A stretch of DNA of 64,000 nucleotides, taken from contig NC_079879.1 in the NCBI RefSeq assembly GCF_029227915.1, positions 30,820,501-30,884,500 of the forward strand, written 5' to 3'. Positions within the stretch are counted from its first letter, which is position 1. Every line of letters starts with the position of its first letter. The position numbers and the translations under genes are program-made. The notes beneath the pieces were generated by a model. It searched no databases, had not been told where the DNA came from, and was given only the letters and a program-made list of their open reading frames with translations. Source of the stretch: Hydractinia symbiolongicarpus. Its lineage: Eukaryota; Cnidaria; Hydrozoa; Anthoathecata; Hydractiniidae. This document shows, piece after piece, positions 30,011-41,891 of this stretch.

Positions 30011-31289
30011 CCCTGGGTACTTTCTTTGTATACTTTTGACTATACGGGCCGAGTCCGGGATTTACGGGAAATCGCAGGTTTTCGTTTGCCGGCGATTAAA
30101 CTCCTTTTATTCAGCCTCTCATCAAAAATGAAAACATTTTTGAAAACTACAAGTCTCATGCGTTTTAGTGGTGAAAAGATAATTTAAAAAATCGTTTTGG
30201 AAATGAGTTTACTCACAGGGTACTTTCTTTGTATACATTCGACTATACAGGCCGAGTACGGGATTTACGGGAAATCGCGGGTTTTCGTTTGCCGGCGATT
30301 AAACCACTTTCACTAAGCGTCTCATCAAAAATGAAAACATTTTTGAAAACTACAAGTCTCATGCGTTTTAGTGGTGAAAAGATAATTTAAAAAGTCGTTT
30401 TGGAAATGAGTTTCCTCCCTGGGTACTTTCTTTGTATACTTTTGACTATACGGGCCGAGTCCGGGATTTACGGGAAATCGCAGGTTTTCGTTTGCCGGCG
30501 ATTAAACTCCTTTTATTCAGCCTCTCATCAAAAATGAAAACATTTTTGAAAACTACAAGTCTCATGCGTTTTAGTGGTGAAAAGATAATTTAAAAAATCG
30601 TTTTGGAAATGCGTTTACTCACAGGGTACTTTCTTTGTATACATTCGACTATACAGGCCGAGTCCGGGATTTACGGGAAATCGCGGGTTTTCGTTTGCCG
30701 GCGATTAAACCACTTTCACTAAGCGTCTCATCAAAAATGAAAACATTTCTGAAAACTACAAGTCTTATGCGTTTTAGTGGTGAAAAAATAATTTAAAAAA
30801 TCGTTCGGGAAATGAGTTTACTCCCTGGGTACTTTCTTTGTATACTTTTGACTATACGGGCCGAGTCCGGGATTTACGGGAAATCGCGGGTTTTCGTTTG
30901 CCGGCGATTAAACTCATTTTATTCAGCGTCTCATCAAAAATGAAAACATTTTTGAAAACTACAAGTCTAATGCGTTTTAGTGGTGAAAAAATAATTTAAA
31001 AAATCGTTCTGGAAATGAGTTTACTCACAGGGTACTTTCTTTGTAAACATTCGACTATACGGGACAAGCCCGGGATTTAGGGAAATCGTGGTATTTCGTT
31101 TGCCGGCGATTAAACCTCTTTCATAAAGCATCTCATTAAAAATGAAAACCTTTTTGGAAACTACAAGTCTCATCCATTCTAGTGGTGCAGAAATAATTTG
31201 AAAAACCGTTCGGGAAATCAGTTTACTCCCTGGGTACTTTCTTTCTATACATTCAACTATACGGGCCAAGCCCGGGATTTACGGGAAAT

Positions 31290-32100
31290 CGCGGGTTTTC
31301 GTTTGCCGGCTATTAAACTTCTTTTATTCAGCGTCTCATCAAAAATGAAAACACTTTTGAAAACTACAAGTCTCATGCGTTTTAGTGGTGAAAAAATAAT
31401 GTGAAAAATCGTTCGGGAAATGAGTTTACTCCCTGGGTACTTTCTTCATATACTTTTGACTATACGGGCCGAGTCCGGGGTTTACGGGAAATGGCGGGTT
31501 TTCGTTTGCCGGCAATTAAACTTCTTTTAATCAGCGTCTCATCAAAAATGAAAACGTTTTTGAAAACTACAAGTCTCATGCGTTTTAGTGGTAAAAAGAT
31601 AATTTAAAAAATCGTTTTGGAAATGAGTTTACTCACAGGGTACTTTCTTTGTATACATTCGACTATACGGGCCAAGCCCGGGATTTACGGGAAATCGCGG
31701 GTTTTCGTTTGCCGGCTATTAAACTTCTTTTATTCAGCGTCTCATCAAAAATGAAAACACTTTTGAAAACTACAAGTCTCATGCGTTTTAGTGGTGAAAA
31801 AATAATGTGAAAAATCGTTCGGGAAATGAGTTTACTCCCTGGGTACTTTCTTCATATACTTTTGACTATACGGGCCGAGTCCGGGGTTTACGGGAAATGG
31901 CGGGTTTTCGTTTGCCGGCAATTAAACTTCTTTTAATCAGCGTCTCATCAAAAATGAAAACGTTTTTGAAAACTACAAGTCTCATGCGTTTTAGTGGTAA
32001 AAAGATTATTTAAAAAATCGTTTTGGAAATGAGTTTACTCACAGGGTACTTTCTTTGTATACATTCGACTATACGGGCCAAGCCCGGGATTTACGGGAAA
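31290..32100 (+). repeat. Tandem duplication of a monomer pair (406 bp)
   Basis: Two adjacent near-identical dimers, marked by 'tttcttcatatacttttg', 'gagtccggggtttacggg', 'cttttaatcagcg' and 'gaaaacgtttttg' at about 31,440-31,560 and again 406 bp later. This is the shortest clear higher-order unit in the window. Confidence 0.75.
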
Positions 32101-34619
32101 TCGCGGGTTTTCGTTTGCCGGCGATTAAACCACTTTCATTAAGCGTCTCATCAAAAATGAAAACATTTCTGAAAACTACAAGTCTCATGGGCTTTATTGG
32201 TGAAATAATAATTTAAAAAATCGTTCCGGAAATGAGTTTACTCCCTGGGAACTTTCTTTGTATACTTTTGACTATACGGGCCGAGTCCGGGAGTTACGGG
32301 AAGTCGTGGGTTTTCGTTTGCCGGCGAATAAACTTCTTTTATTCTGCGTCTCATCAAAAATGAAAAATATTTTAAAAACTACAAGTCTCATGGGCTTTAG
32401 TGGTGAAATAATAATTTAAAAAATCGTTCGGGAAATGAGTTTACTTCCTGGGTACTTTTTTTGTATACTTTTGACTTTACAGGCCGAGTCCGGGATTTAC
32501 GGGAAATCACAGGTTTTCGTTTGCCGGCGATTAGACTTCTTTTATTCAGCGTCTCATCAAAAATGAAAACATTTTTGAAAACTACAAGTCTCATGCGTTT
32601 TAGTTGTGACAAAATAATTTAAAAAATCGTTCGGGAAATGAGTTTATTCCCTGGGTACTTTCTTTGTATACTTTTGGCTATACGGGCCGAGTCCGGGATT
32701 TACGGGAAATCGCAGGTTTTCGATTGCCGGCGATTAAACTCCTTTTATTTAGCGTCTCATCAAAAATGAAAACATTTTTGAAAACTACAAGTCTAATGCG
32801 TTTTAGTGGTGAAAAGATAATTTAAAAAACCGTTTTGGAAATGAGTTTCCTCCCTGGGTACTTTCTTTGTATACTTTTGACTATACGGGCCGAGTCCGGG
32901 ATTTACGGGAAATCGCAGGTTTTCGTTTGCCGGCGATTAAACTCCTTTTATTCAGCCTCTCATCAAAAATGAAAACATTTTTGAAAAATACAAGTCTCAT
33001 GCGTTTTAGTGGTGAAAAGATAATTTAAAAAATCGTTTTGGAAATGAGTTTACTCACAGGGTACTTTCTTTGTATACATTCGACTATACAGGCCAAGCCC
33101 GGGATTTACGGGAAATCGCGGGTTTTCGTTTGCCGGCGATTAAACCACTTTCACTAAGCGTCTCATCAAAAATGAAAACATTTCTGAAAACTACAAGTCT
33201 TATGCGTTTTAGTGGTGAAAAAATAATTTAAAAAATCGTTCGAGAAATGAGTTTACTCCCTGGGTACTTTCTTTGTATACTTTTGACTATACGGGCCGAG
33301 TCCGGCATTTACGGGAAATCGCGGGTTTTCGTTTGCCGGCGATTAAACTCCTTTTATTTAGCGTCTCATCAAAAATGAAAACATTTCTGAAAACTACAAG
33401 TCTTATGCGTTTTAGCGGTGAAAAAATAATTTAAAAAACCGTTTTGGAAATGAGTTTCCTCCCTGGGTACTTTCTTTGTATACTTTTGACTATACGGGCC
33501 GAGTCCGGGATTTACAGGAAATCGCAGGTTTTCGTTTGCCGGCGATTAAACTCCTTTTATTCAGCCTCTCATCAAAAATGAAAACATTTTTGAAAACTAC
33601 AAGTCTCATGCGTTTTAGTGGTGAAAAGATAATTTAAAAAATCGTTTTGGAAATGAGTTTACTCACAGGGTACTTTCTTTGTATACATTCGACTATACAG
33701 GCCAAGCCCGGGATTTACGGGAAATCGCGGGTTTTCGTTTGCCGGCGATTAAACCACTTTTACTAAGCGTCTAATCAAAAATGAAAACATTTCTGAAAAC
33801 TACAAGTCTTATGCGTTTTAGTGGTGAAAAAATAATTTAAAAAATCGTTCGAGAAATGAGTTTACTCCTTGGGTACTTTCTTTGTATACTTTTGACTATA
33901 CGGGCCGAGTCCGGGATTTACGGGAAATCGCGGGTTTTCGTTTGCCGGCGATTAAACTCATTTTATTCAGCGTCTCATCAAAAATGAAAACATTTTTGAA
34001 AACTACAAGTCTCATGCGTTTTAGTGGTGAAAAGATAATTTAAAAAACCGTTTTGGAAATGAGTTTCCTCCCTGGGTACTTTCTTTGTATACTTTTGACT
34101 ATACGGGCCGAGTCCGGGATTTACGAGAAATCGCAGGTTTTCGTTTGCCGGCGATTAAACTCCTTTTATTCAGCCTCTCATCAAAAATGAAAACATTTTT
34201 GAAAACTACAAGTCTCATGCGTTTTAGTGGTGAAAAGATAATTTAAAAAATCGTTTTGGAAATGAGTTTACTCGCAGGGTACTTTCTTTGTATACATTCG
34301 ACTATACAGGCCAAGCCCGGGATTTACGGGAAATCGCGGGTTTTCGTTTGCCGGCGATTAAACCACTTTCACTAAGCGTCTCATCAAAAATGAAAACATT
34401 TCTGAAAACTACAAGTCTTATGCGTTTTAGTGGTGAAAAAATAATTTAAAAAATCGTTCGGGAAATGAGTTTACTCCCTGGGTACTTTCTTTGTATACTT
34501 TTGACTATACGGGCCGAGTCCGGGATTTACGGGAAATCGCGGGATTTCGTTTGCCGGCGATTAAACTCATTTTATTCAGCGTCTCATCAAAAATGAAAAC
34601 ATTTTTGAAAACTACAAGT

Positions 34620-37600
34620 CTAATGCGTTTTAGTGGTGAAAAAATAATTTAAAAAATCCTTCTGGAAATGAGTTTACTCACAGGGTACTTTCTTTGTAAA
34701 CATTCGACTATACGGGACAAGCCCGGGATTTAGGGAAATCGTGGTATTTCGTTTGCCGGCGATTAAACCTCTTTCATAAAGCATCTCATTAAAAATGAAA
34801 ACCTTTTTGGAAACTACAAGTCTCATCCATTCTAGTGGTGCAGAAATAATTTGAAAAATCGTTCGGGAAATCAGTTTACTCCCTGGGTACTTTCTTTATA
34901 TACATTCAACTATACGGGCCAAGCCCGGGATTTACGGGAAATCGCGGGTTTTCGTTTGCCGGCTATTAAACTTCTTTTATTCAGCGTCTCATCAAAAATG
35001 AAAACACTTTTGAAAACTACAAGTCTCATGCGTTTTAGTGGTGAAAAAATAATGTGAAAAATCGTTCGGGAAATGAGTTTACTCCCTGGGTACTTTCTTT
35101 GTAAACTTTTGACTATACGGGCCGAGTCCGGGATTTACGAGAAATCGCAGGTTTTCGTTTGCCGGCGATTAAACTCCTTTTATTCAGCCTCTCATCAAAA
35201 ATGAAAACATTTTTGAAAACTACAAGTCTCATGCGTTTTAGTGAAGAAAAGATAATTTAAAAAATCGTTTTAGAAATGAGTTTACTCGCAGGGTACTTTC
35301 TTTGTATACATTCGACTATACAGGCCAAGCCCGGGATTTACGGGAAATCGCGGGTTTTCGTTTGCCGGCGATTAAACCACTTTCACTAAGCGTCTCATCA
35401 AAAATGAAAACATTTCTGAAAACTACAAGTCTTATGCGTTTTAGTGGTGAAAAAATAATTTAAAAAATCGTTCGAGAAATGAGTTTACTCCCTGGTACTT
35501 TCTTTGTATACTTTTGACTATACGGGCCGAGTCCGGGATTTACGGGAAATCGCGGGTTTTCGTTTGCCGGCGATTAAACTCATTTTATTCAGCGTCTCAT
35601 CAAAAATGAAAACATTTTTGAAAACTACAAGTCTCATGCGTTTTAGTGGTGAAAAGATAATTTAAAAAACCGTTTTGGAAATGAGTTTCCTCCCTGGGTA
35701 CTTTCTTTGTATACTTTTGACTATACGGGCCGAGTCCGGGATTTACGAGAAATCGCAGGTTTTCGTTTGCCGGCGATTAAACTCCTTTTATTCAGCCTCT
35801 CATCAAAAATGAAAACATTTTTGAAAACTACAAGTCTCATGCGTTTTAGTGGTGAAAAGATAATTTAAAAAATCGTTTTGGAAATGAGTTTACTCGCAGG
35901 GTACTTTCTTTGTATACATTCGACTATACAGGCCAAGCCCGGGATTTACGGGAAATCGCGGGTTTTCGTTTGCCGGCGATTAAACCACTTTCACTAAGCG
36001 TCTCATCAAAAATGAAAACATTTCTGAAAACTACAAGTCTTATGCGTTTTAGTGGTGAAAAAATAATTTAAAAAATCGTTCGGGAAATGAGTTTACTCCC
36101 TGGGTACTTTCTTTGTATACTTTTGACTATACGGGCCGAGTCCGGGATTTACGGGAAATCGCGGGATTTCGTTTGCCGGCGATTAAACTCATTTTATTCA
36201 GCGTCTCATCAAAAATGAAAACATTTTTGAAAACTACAAGTCTAATGCGTTTTAGTGGTGAAAAAATAATTTAAAAAATCCTTCTGGAAATGAGTTTACT
36301 CACAGGGTACTTTCTTTGTAAACATTCGACTATACGGGACAAGCCCGGGATTTAGGGAAATCGTGGTATTTCGTTTGCCGGCGATTAAACCTCTTTCATA
36401 AAGCATCTCATTAAAAATGAAAACCTTTTTGGAAACTACAAGTCTCATCCATTCTAGTGGTGCAGAAATAATTTGAAAAATCGTTCGGGAAATCAGTTTA
36501 CTCCCTGGGTACTTTCTTTATATACATTCAACTATACGGGCCAAGCCCGGGATTTACGGGAAATCGCGGGTTTTCGTTTGCCGGCTATTAAACTTCTTTT
36601 ATTCAGCGTCTCATCAAAAATGAAAACACTTTTGAAAACTACAAGTCTCATGCGTTTTAGTGGTGAAAAAATAATGTGAAAAATCGTTCGGGAAATGAGT
36701 TTACTCCCTGGGTACTTTCTTTGTATACTTTTGACTATACGGGCCGAGTCCGGGATTTACGAGAAATCGCAGGTTTTCGTTTGCCGGCGATTAAACTCCT
36801 TTTATTCAGCCTCTCATCAAAAATGAAAACATTTTTGAAAACTACAAGTCTCATGCGTTTTAGTGAAGAAAAGATAATTTAAAAAATCGTTTTGGAAATG
36901 AGTTTACTCGCAGGGTACTTTCTTTGTATACATTCGACTATACAGGCCAAGCCCGGGATTTACGGGAAATCGCGGGTTTTCGTTTGCCGGCGATTAAACC
37001 ACTTTCACTAAGCGTCTCATCAAAAATGAAAACATTTCTGAAAACTACAAGTCTTATGCGTTTTAGTGGTGAAAAAATAATTTAAAAAATCGTTCGGGAA
37101 ATAAGTTTACTCCCTGGGTACTTTGTTTGTATACTTTTGACTATACGGGCCGAGTCCGGGATTTACGGGAAATCGCGGGATTTCGTTTGCCGGCGATTAA
37201 ACTCATTTTATTCAGCGTCTCATCAAAAATGAAAACATTTTTGAAAACTACAAGTCTAATGCGTTTTAGTGGTGAAAAAATAATTTAAAAAATCCTTCTG
37301 GAAATGAGTTTACTCACAGGGTACTTTCTTTGTAAACATTCGACTATACGGGACAAGCCCGGGATTTAGGGAAATCGTGGTATTTCGTTTGCCGGCGATT
37401 AAACCTCTTTCATAAAGCATCTCATTAAAAATGAAAACCTTTTTGGAAACTACAAGTCTCATCCATTCTAGTGGTGCAGAAATAATTTGAAAAATCGTTC
37501 GGGAAATCAGTTTACTCCCTGGGTACTTTCTTTATATACATTCAACTATACGGGCCAAGCCCGGGATTTACGGGAAATCGCGGGTTTTCGTTTGCCGGCT

Positions 37601-37900
37601 ATTAAACTTCTTTTATTCAGCGTCTCATCAAAAATGAAAACACTTTTGAAAACTACAAGTCTCATGCGTTTTAGTGGTGAAAAAATAATGTGAAAAATCG
37701 TTCGGGAAATGAGTTTACTCCCTGGGTACTTTCTTCATATACTTTTGACTATACGGGCCGAGTCCGGGGTTTACGGGAAATGGCGGGTTTTCGATTGCCG
37801 GCAATTAAACTTCTTTTAAACAGCGTCTCATCAAAAATGAAAACGTTTTTGAAAACTACAAGTCTCATGCGTTTTAGTGGTAAAAAGATAATTTAAAAAA
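34620..37900 (+). repeat. C-D-containing blocks repeated at 8- and 5-monomer spacing
   Basis: A pair of monomers reading 'tttgtaaacattcg', 'aaagcatctcattaaaaatg' and 'catccattctagtggtgcag', then 'aatttgaaaaatcgttcggg', recurs around 34,670, 36,290 and 37,310. The spacings are 1,622 bp (8 monomers) and 1,014 bp (5 monomers). An earlier relative lies 18 monomers upstream, near 31,020. Confidence 0.75.
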
Positions 37901-40900
37901 TCGTTTTGGAAATGAGTTTACTCACAGGGTACTTTCTTTGTATACATTCGACTATACGGGCCAAGCCCGGGATTTACGGGAAATCGCGGGTTTTCGTTTG
38001 CCGGCGATTAAACCACTTTCATTAAGCGTCTCATTAAAAATGAAAACATTTCTGAAAACTACAAGTCCCATGCGTTTTAGTGGTGAAAAAATAATTTAAA
38101 AAATCCGTCGGTAAATGAGTTTACTCCTTGGGAACTTTCTTTGTATACTTTTGACTATACGGGCCGAGTCCGGGAGTTACGGGAACTCGTGGGTTTTCGT
38201 TTGCCGGCGATTAAACTTTTTTTTCAGCGTCTCATCAAAAATGAAAACATTTTTAAAAACTACAAGTCTCATGCGTTTTAGTGGTGAAAAAATAATATAA
38301 AAAATCGTTCGGGAAATGAGTTTACTCCCTGGGTACTTTCTTCATATACTTTTGACTATACGGGCCGAGTCCATGGTTTACGGGAAATGGCGGGTTTTCG
38401 TTTGCCGGCGATTAAACTTCTTTTAATCAGCGTCTCATCAAAAATGAAAACGTTTTTGAAAACTACAAGTCTCATGCGTTTTAGTGGTAAAAAAATAATT
38501 TAAAAAATCGTTCGGTAAATGAGTTTACTCCTTGGGAACTTTCTTTGTATACTTTTGACTATACGGGCCGAGTCCGGGAGTTACGGGAAGACGTGGGTTT
38601 TCGTTTGCCGGCGATTAAACTTCTTTTATTCAGCGTCTCATCAAAAATGAAAACATTTTTAAAAACTACAAGTCTCATGGGCTTAAGTGGTGAAATAATA
38701 ATTTAAAAAATCGTTCGGGAAATGAGTTTACTCCCTGGGTACTTTCTTTGTATACTTTTGACTATACGGGCCGAGTCCGGGATTTACGGGAAATCGAAGG
38801 TTTTCGTTTGCCGGCGATTAAACTCCTTTTATTCAGCGTCTCATCAAAAATGAAAACATTTTTGAAAACTACAAGTCTCATGCGTTTTAGTGGTGAAAAG
38901 ATAATTTAAAAAATCGTTTTGGAAATGAGTTTACTCACAGGGTACTTTCTTTGTATACATTCGACTATACGGCCAAGCCCGGGATTTACGGGAAATCGCA
39001 GGTTTTCGTTTGCCGGCGATTAAACCACTTTCACTAAGCGTCTCATCAAAAATGAAAACATTTCTGAAAACTACAAGTCTCATGCGTTTTAGTGGTGAAC
39101 AAATAATTTAAAAAATCGTTCGGGAAATAAGTTTACTCCCTGGGTATTTTCTTTGTATACTTTTGACTATACGGGCCGAGTGCGGGATTTACGGGAAATC
39201 GCGAGTTTTCGTTTGCCGGCGATTAAACTCCTTTTATTCAGCGTCTCATCAAAAATGAAAACATTTTTGAAAACTACAAGTCTCATGCGTTTTAGTGGTG
39301 AAAATATAATTTAAAAAATCGTTCTGGAAATGGATTTACTCACAGGGTACTTTCTCTGTAAACATTCGACTATACGGGACAAGCCCGGGATTTAGGGAAA
39401 TCGTGGTATTTCGTTTGCCGGCGATTAAACTTCTTTTATTCAGCGTCTCATCAAAAATGAAAACATTTTTGAAAACTACAAGTCTCATGCGTTTTAGTGG
39501 TGAAAAGATAATTTAAAAAACCGTTTTGGAAATGAGTTTACTCACAGGGTACTTTCTTTTTATACATTCGACTTTAAGGGCCAAGCCCGGGATTTACAGG
39601 AAATCGCGGGTTTTCGTTTGCCGGCTATTAAACAACATTCATTAAGCGTCTCATCAAAAATGAAAACATTTCTGAAAACTACAAGTCTCATAGGCTTTAG
39701 TGGTGAAATATTAATTTAAAAAATCGTTCGGGAAATGAGTTTACTCCCTGGGAACTTTCTTTGTGTACTTTTGACTATACGGGCCGAGTCCGGGAGTTAC
39801 GGGAAGTCGTGGGTTTTCGTTTGCCGGCGATTAAACTTCTTTTATTTAACGTCTCATCAAAAATGAAAACGTTTTTGAAAACTACAAGTCTCATGCGTTT
39901 TAGTGGTAAAAAGATAATTTAAAAAATCGTTTTGGAAATGAGTTTACTCACAGGGTACTTTCTTTGTATACATTCGACTATACGGGCCAAGCCCGGGATT
40001 TACGGGAAATCGCGGGTTTTCGTTTGCCGGCGATTAAACCACTTTCATTAAGCGTCTCATTAAAAATGAAAACATTTCTGAAAACTACAAGTCCCATGCG
40101 TTTTAGTGGTGAAAAAATAATTTAAAAAATCGTTCGGTAAATGAGTTTACTCCTTGGGAACTTTCTTTGTATACTTTTGACTATACGGGCCGAGTCCGGG
40201 AGTTACGGGAACTCGTGTGTTTTCGTTTGCCGGCGATTAAACTTTTTTTTTCAGCGTCTCATCAAAAATGAAAACATTTTTAAAAACTACAAGTCTCATG
40301 CGTTTTGGTGGTGAAAAAATAATATAAAAAATCGTTCGGGAAATGAGTTTACTCCCTGGGTACTTTCTTCATATACTTTTGACTATACGGGCCGAGTCCA
40401 TGGTTTACGGGAAATGGCGGGTTTTCGTTTGCCGGCGATTAAACTTCTTTTAATCAGCGTCTCATCAAAAATGAAAACGTTTTTGAAAACTACAAGTCTC
40501 ATGCGTTTTAGTGGTAAAAAAATAATTTAAAAAATCGTTCGGTAAATGAGTTTACTCCTTGGGAACTTTCTTTGTATACTTTTGACTATACGGGCCGAGT
40601 CCGGGAGTTACGGGAAGACGTGGGTTTTCGTTTGCCGGCGATTAAACTTCTTTTATTCAGCGTCTCATCAAAAATGAAAACATTTTTAAAAACTACAAGT
40701 CTCATGGGCTTAAGTGGTGAAATAATAATTTAAAAAATCGTTCGGGAAATGAGTTTACTCCCTGGGTACTTTCTTTGTATACTTTTGACTATACGGGCCG
40801 AGTCCGGGATTTACGGGAAATCGAAGGTTTTCGTTTGCCGGCGATTAAACTCCTTTTATTCAGCGTCTCATCAAAAATGAAAACATTTTTGAAAACTACA

Positions 40901-41891
40901 AGTCTCATGCGTTTTAGTGGTGAAAAGATAATTTAAAAAATCGTTTTGGAAATGAGTTTACTCACAGGGTACTTTCTTTGTATACATTCGACTATACGGC
41001 CAAGCCTGGGATTTACGGGAAATCGCAGGTTTTCGTTTGCCGGCGATTAAACCACTTTCACTAAGCGTCTCATCAAAAATGAAAACATTTCTGAAAACTA
41101 CAAGTCTCATGCGTTTTAGTGGTGAACAAATAATTTAAAAAATCGTTCGGGAAATAAGTTTACTCCCTGGGTATTTTCTTTGTATACTTTTGACTATACG
41201 GGCCGAGTGCGGGATTTACGGGAAATCGCGAGTTTTCGTTTGCCGGCGATTAAACTCCTTTTATTCAGCGTCTCATCAAAAATGAAAACATTTTTGAAAA
41301 CTACAAGTCTCATGCGTTTTAGTGGTGAAAATATAATTTAAAAAATCGTTCTGGAAATGGATTTACTCACAGGGTACTTTCTCTGTAAACATTCGACTAT
41401 ACGGGACAAGCCCGGGATTTAGGGAAATCGTGGTATTTCGTTTGCCGGCGATTAAACTTCTTTTATTCAGCGTCTCATCAAAAATGAAAACATTTTTGAA
41501 AACTACAAGTCTCATGCGTTTTAGTGGTGAAAAGATAATTTAAAAAACCGTTTTGGAAATGAGTTTACTCACAGGGTACTTTCTTTTTATACATTCGACT
41601 TTAAGGGCCAAGCCCGGGATTTACAGGAAATCGCGGGTTTTCGTTTGCCGGCTATTAAACAACATTCATTAAGCGTCTCATCAAAAATGAAAACATTTCT
41701 GAAAACTACAAGTCTCATAGGCTTTAGTGGTGAAATATTAATTTAAAAAATCGTTCGGGAAATGAGTTTACTCCCTGGGAACTTTCTTTGTGTACTTTTG
41801 ACTATACGGGCCGAGTCCGGGAGTTACGGGAAGTCGTGGGTTTTCGTTTGCCGGCGATTAAACTTCTTTTATTTAACGTCTCATCAAAAAT
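37839..41891 (+). repeat. Tandem duplication of a 10-monomer block (~2,027 bp)
   Basis: 37,839-39,864 and 39,865-41,891 are adjacent near-identical copies, each beginning in 'gaaaacgtttttg'. They differ by one T in the run after 'gattaaac' (8 Ts near 38,217, 9 near 40,243). Shared markers include 'gagtccatggtttacggg', 'gggaagacgtggg', 'gtggtgaacaaataatt' and 'ttaagggccaagccc'. A third 'gaaaacgtttttg' start at 41,892 opens the next, different block. Confidence 0.9.

Larger units (their letters stand above)
29430..33211 (+). repeat. 14-monomer-offset duplication with a 58-bp loss in one copy
   Basis: 29,430-30,370 matches about 32,213-33,211. The offset is 2,783 bp before 29,977 and 2,841 bp after, because the left copy has lost 58 bp of one monomer. 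Shared variants include 'gcgaataaacttc', 'attctgcgtctc' and 'gaaaaatattttaaaaac'. After this block the left copy has an extra two-monomer duplication (about 30,380-30,780). Confidence 0.75.

Noticed and set aside
29855-30187. 110-codon ORF at 29,855-30,187 as a gene
   Set aside because: It exists only because the 58-bp deletion joins two satellite frames.
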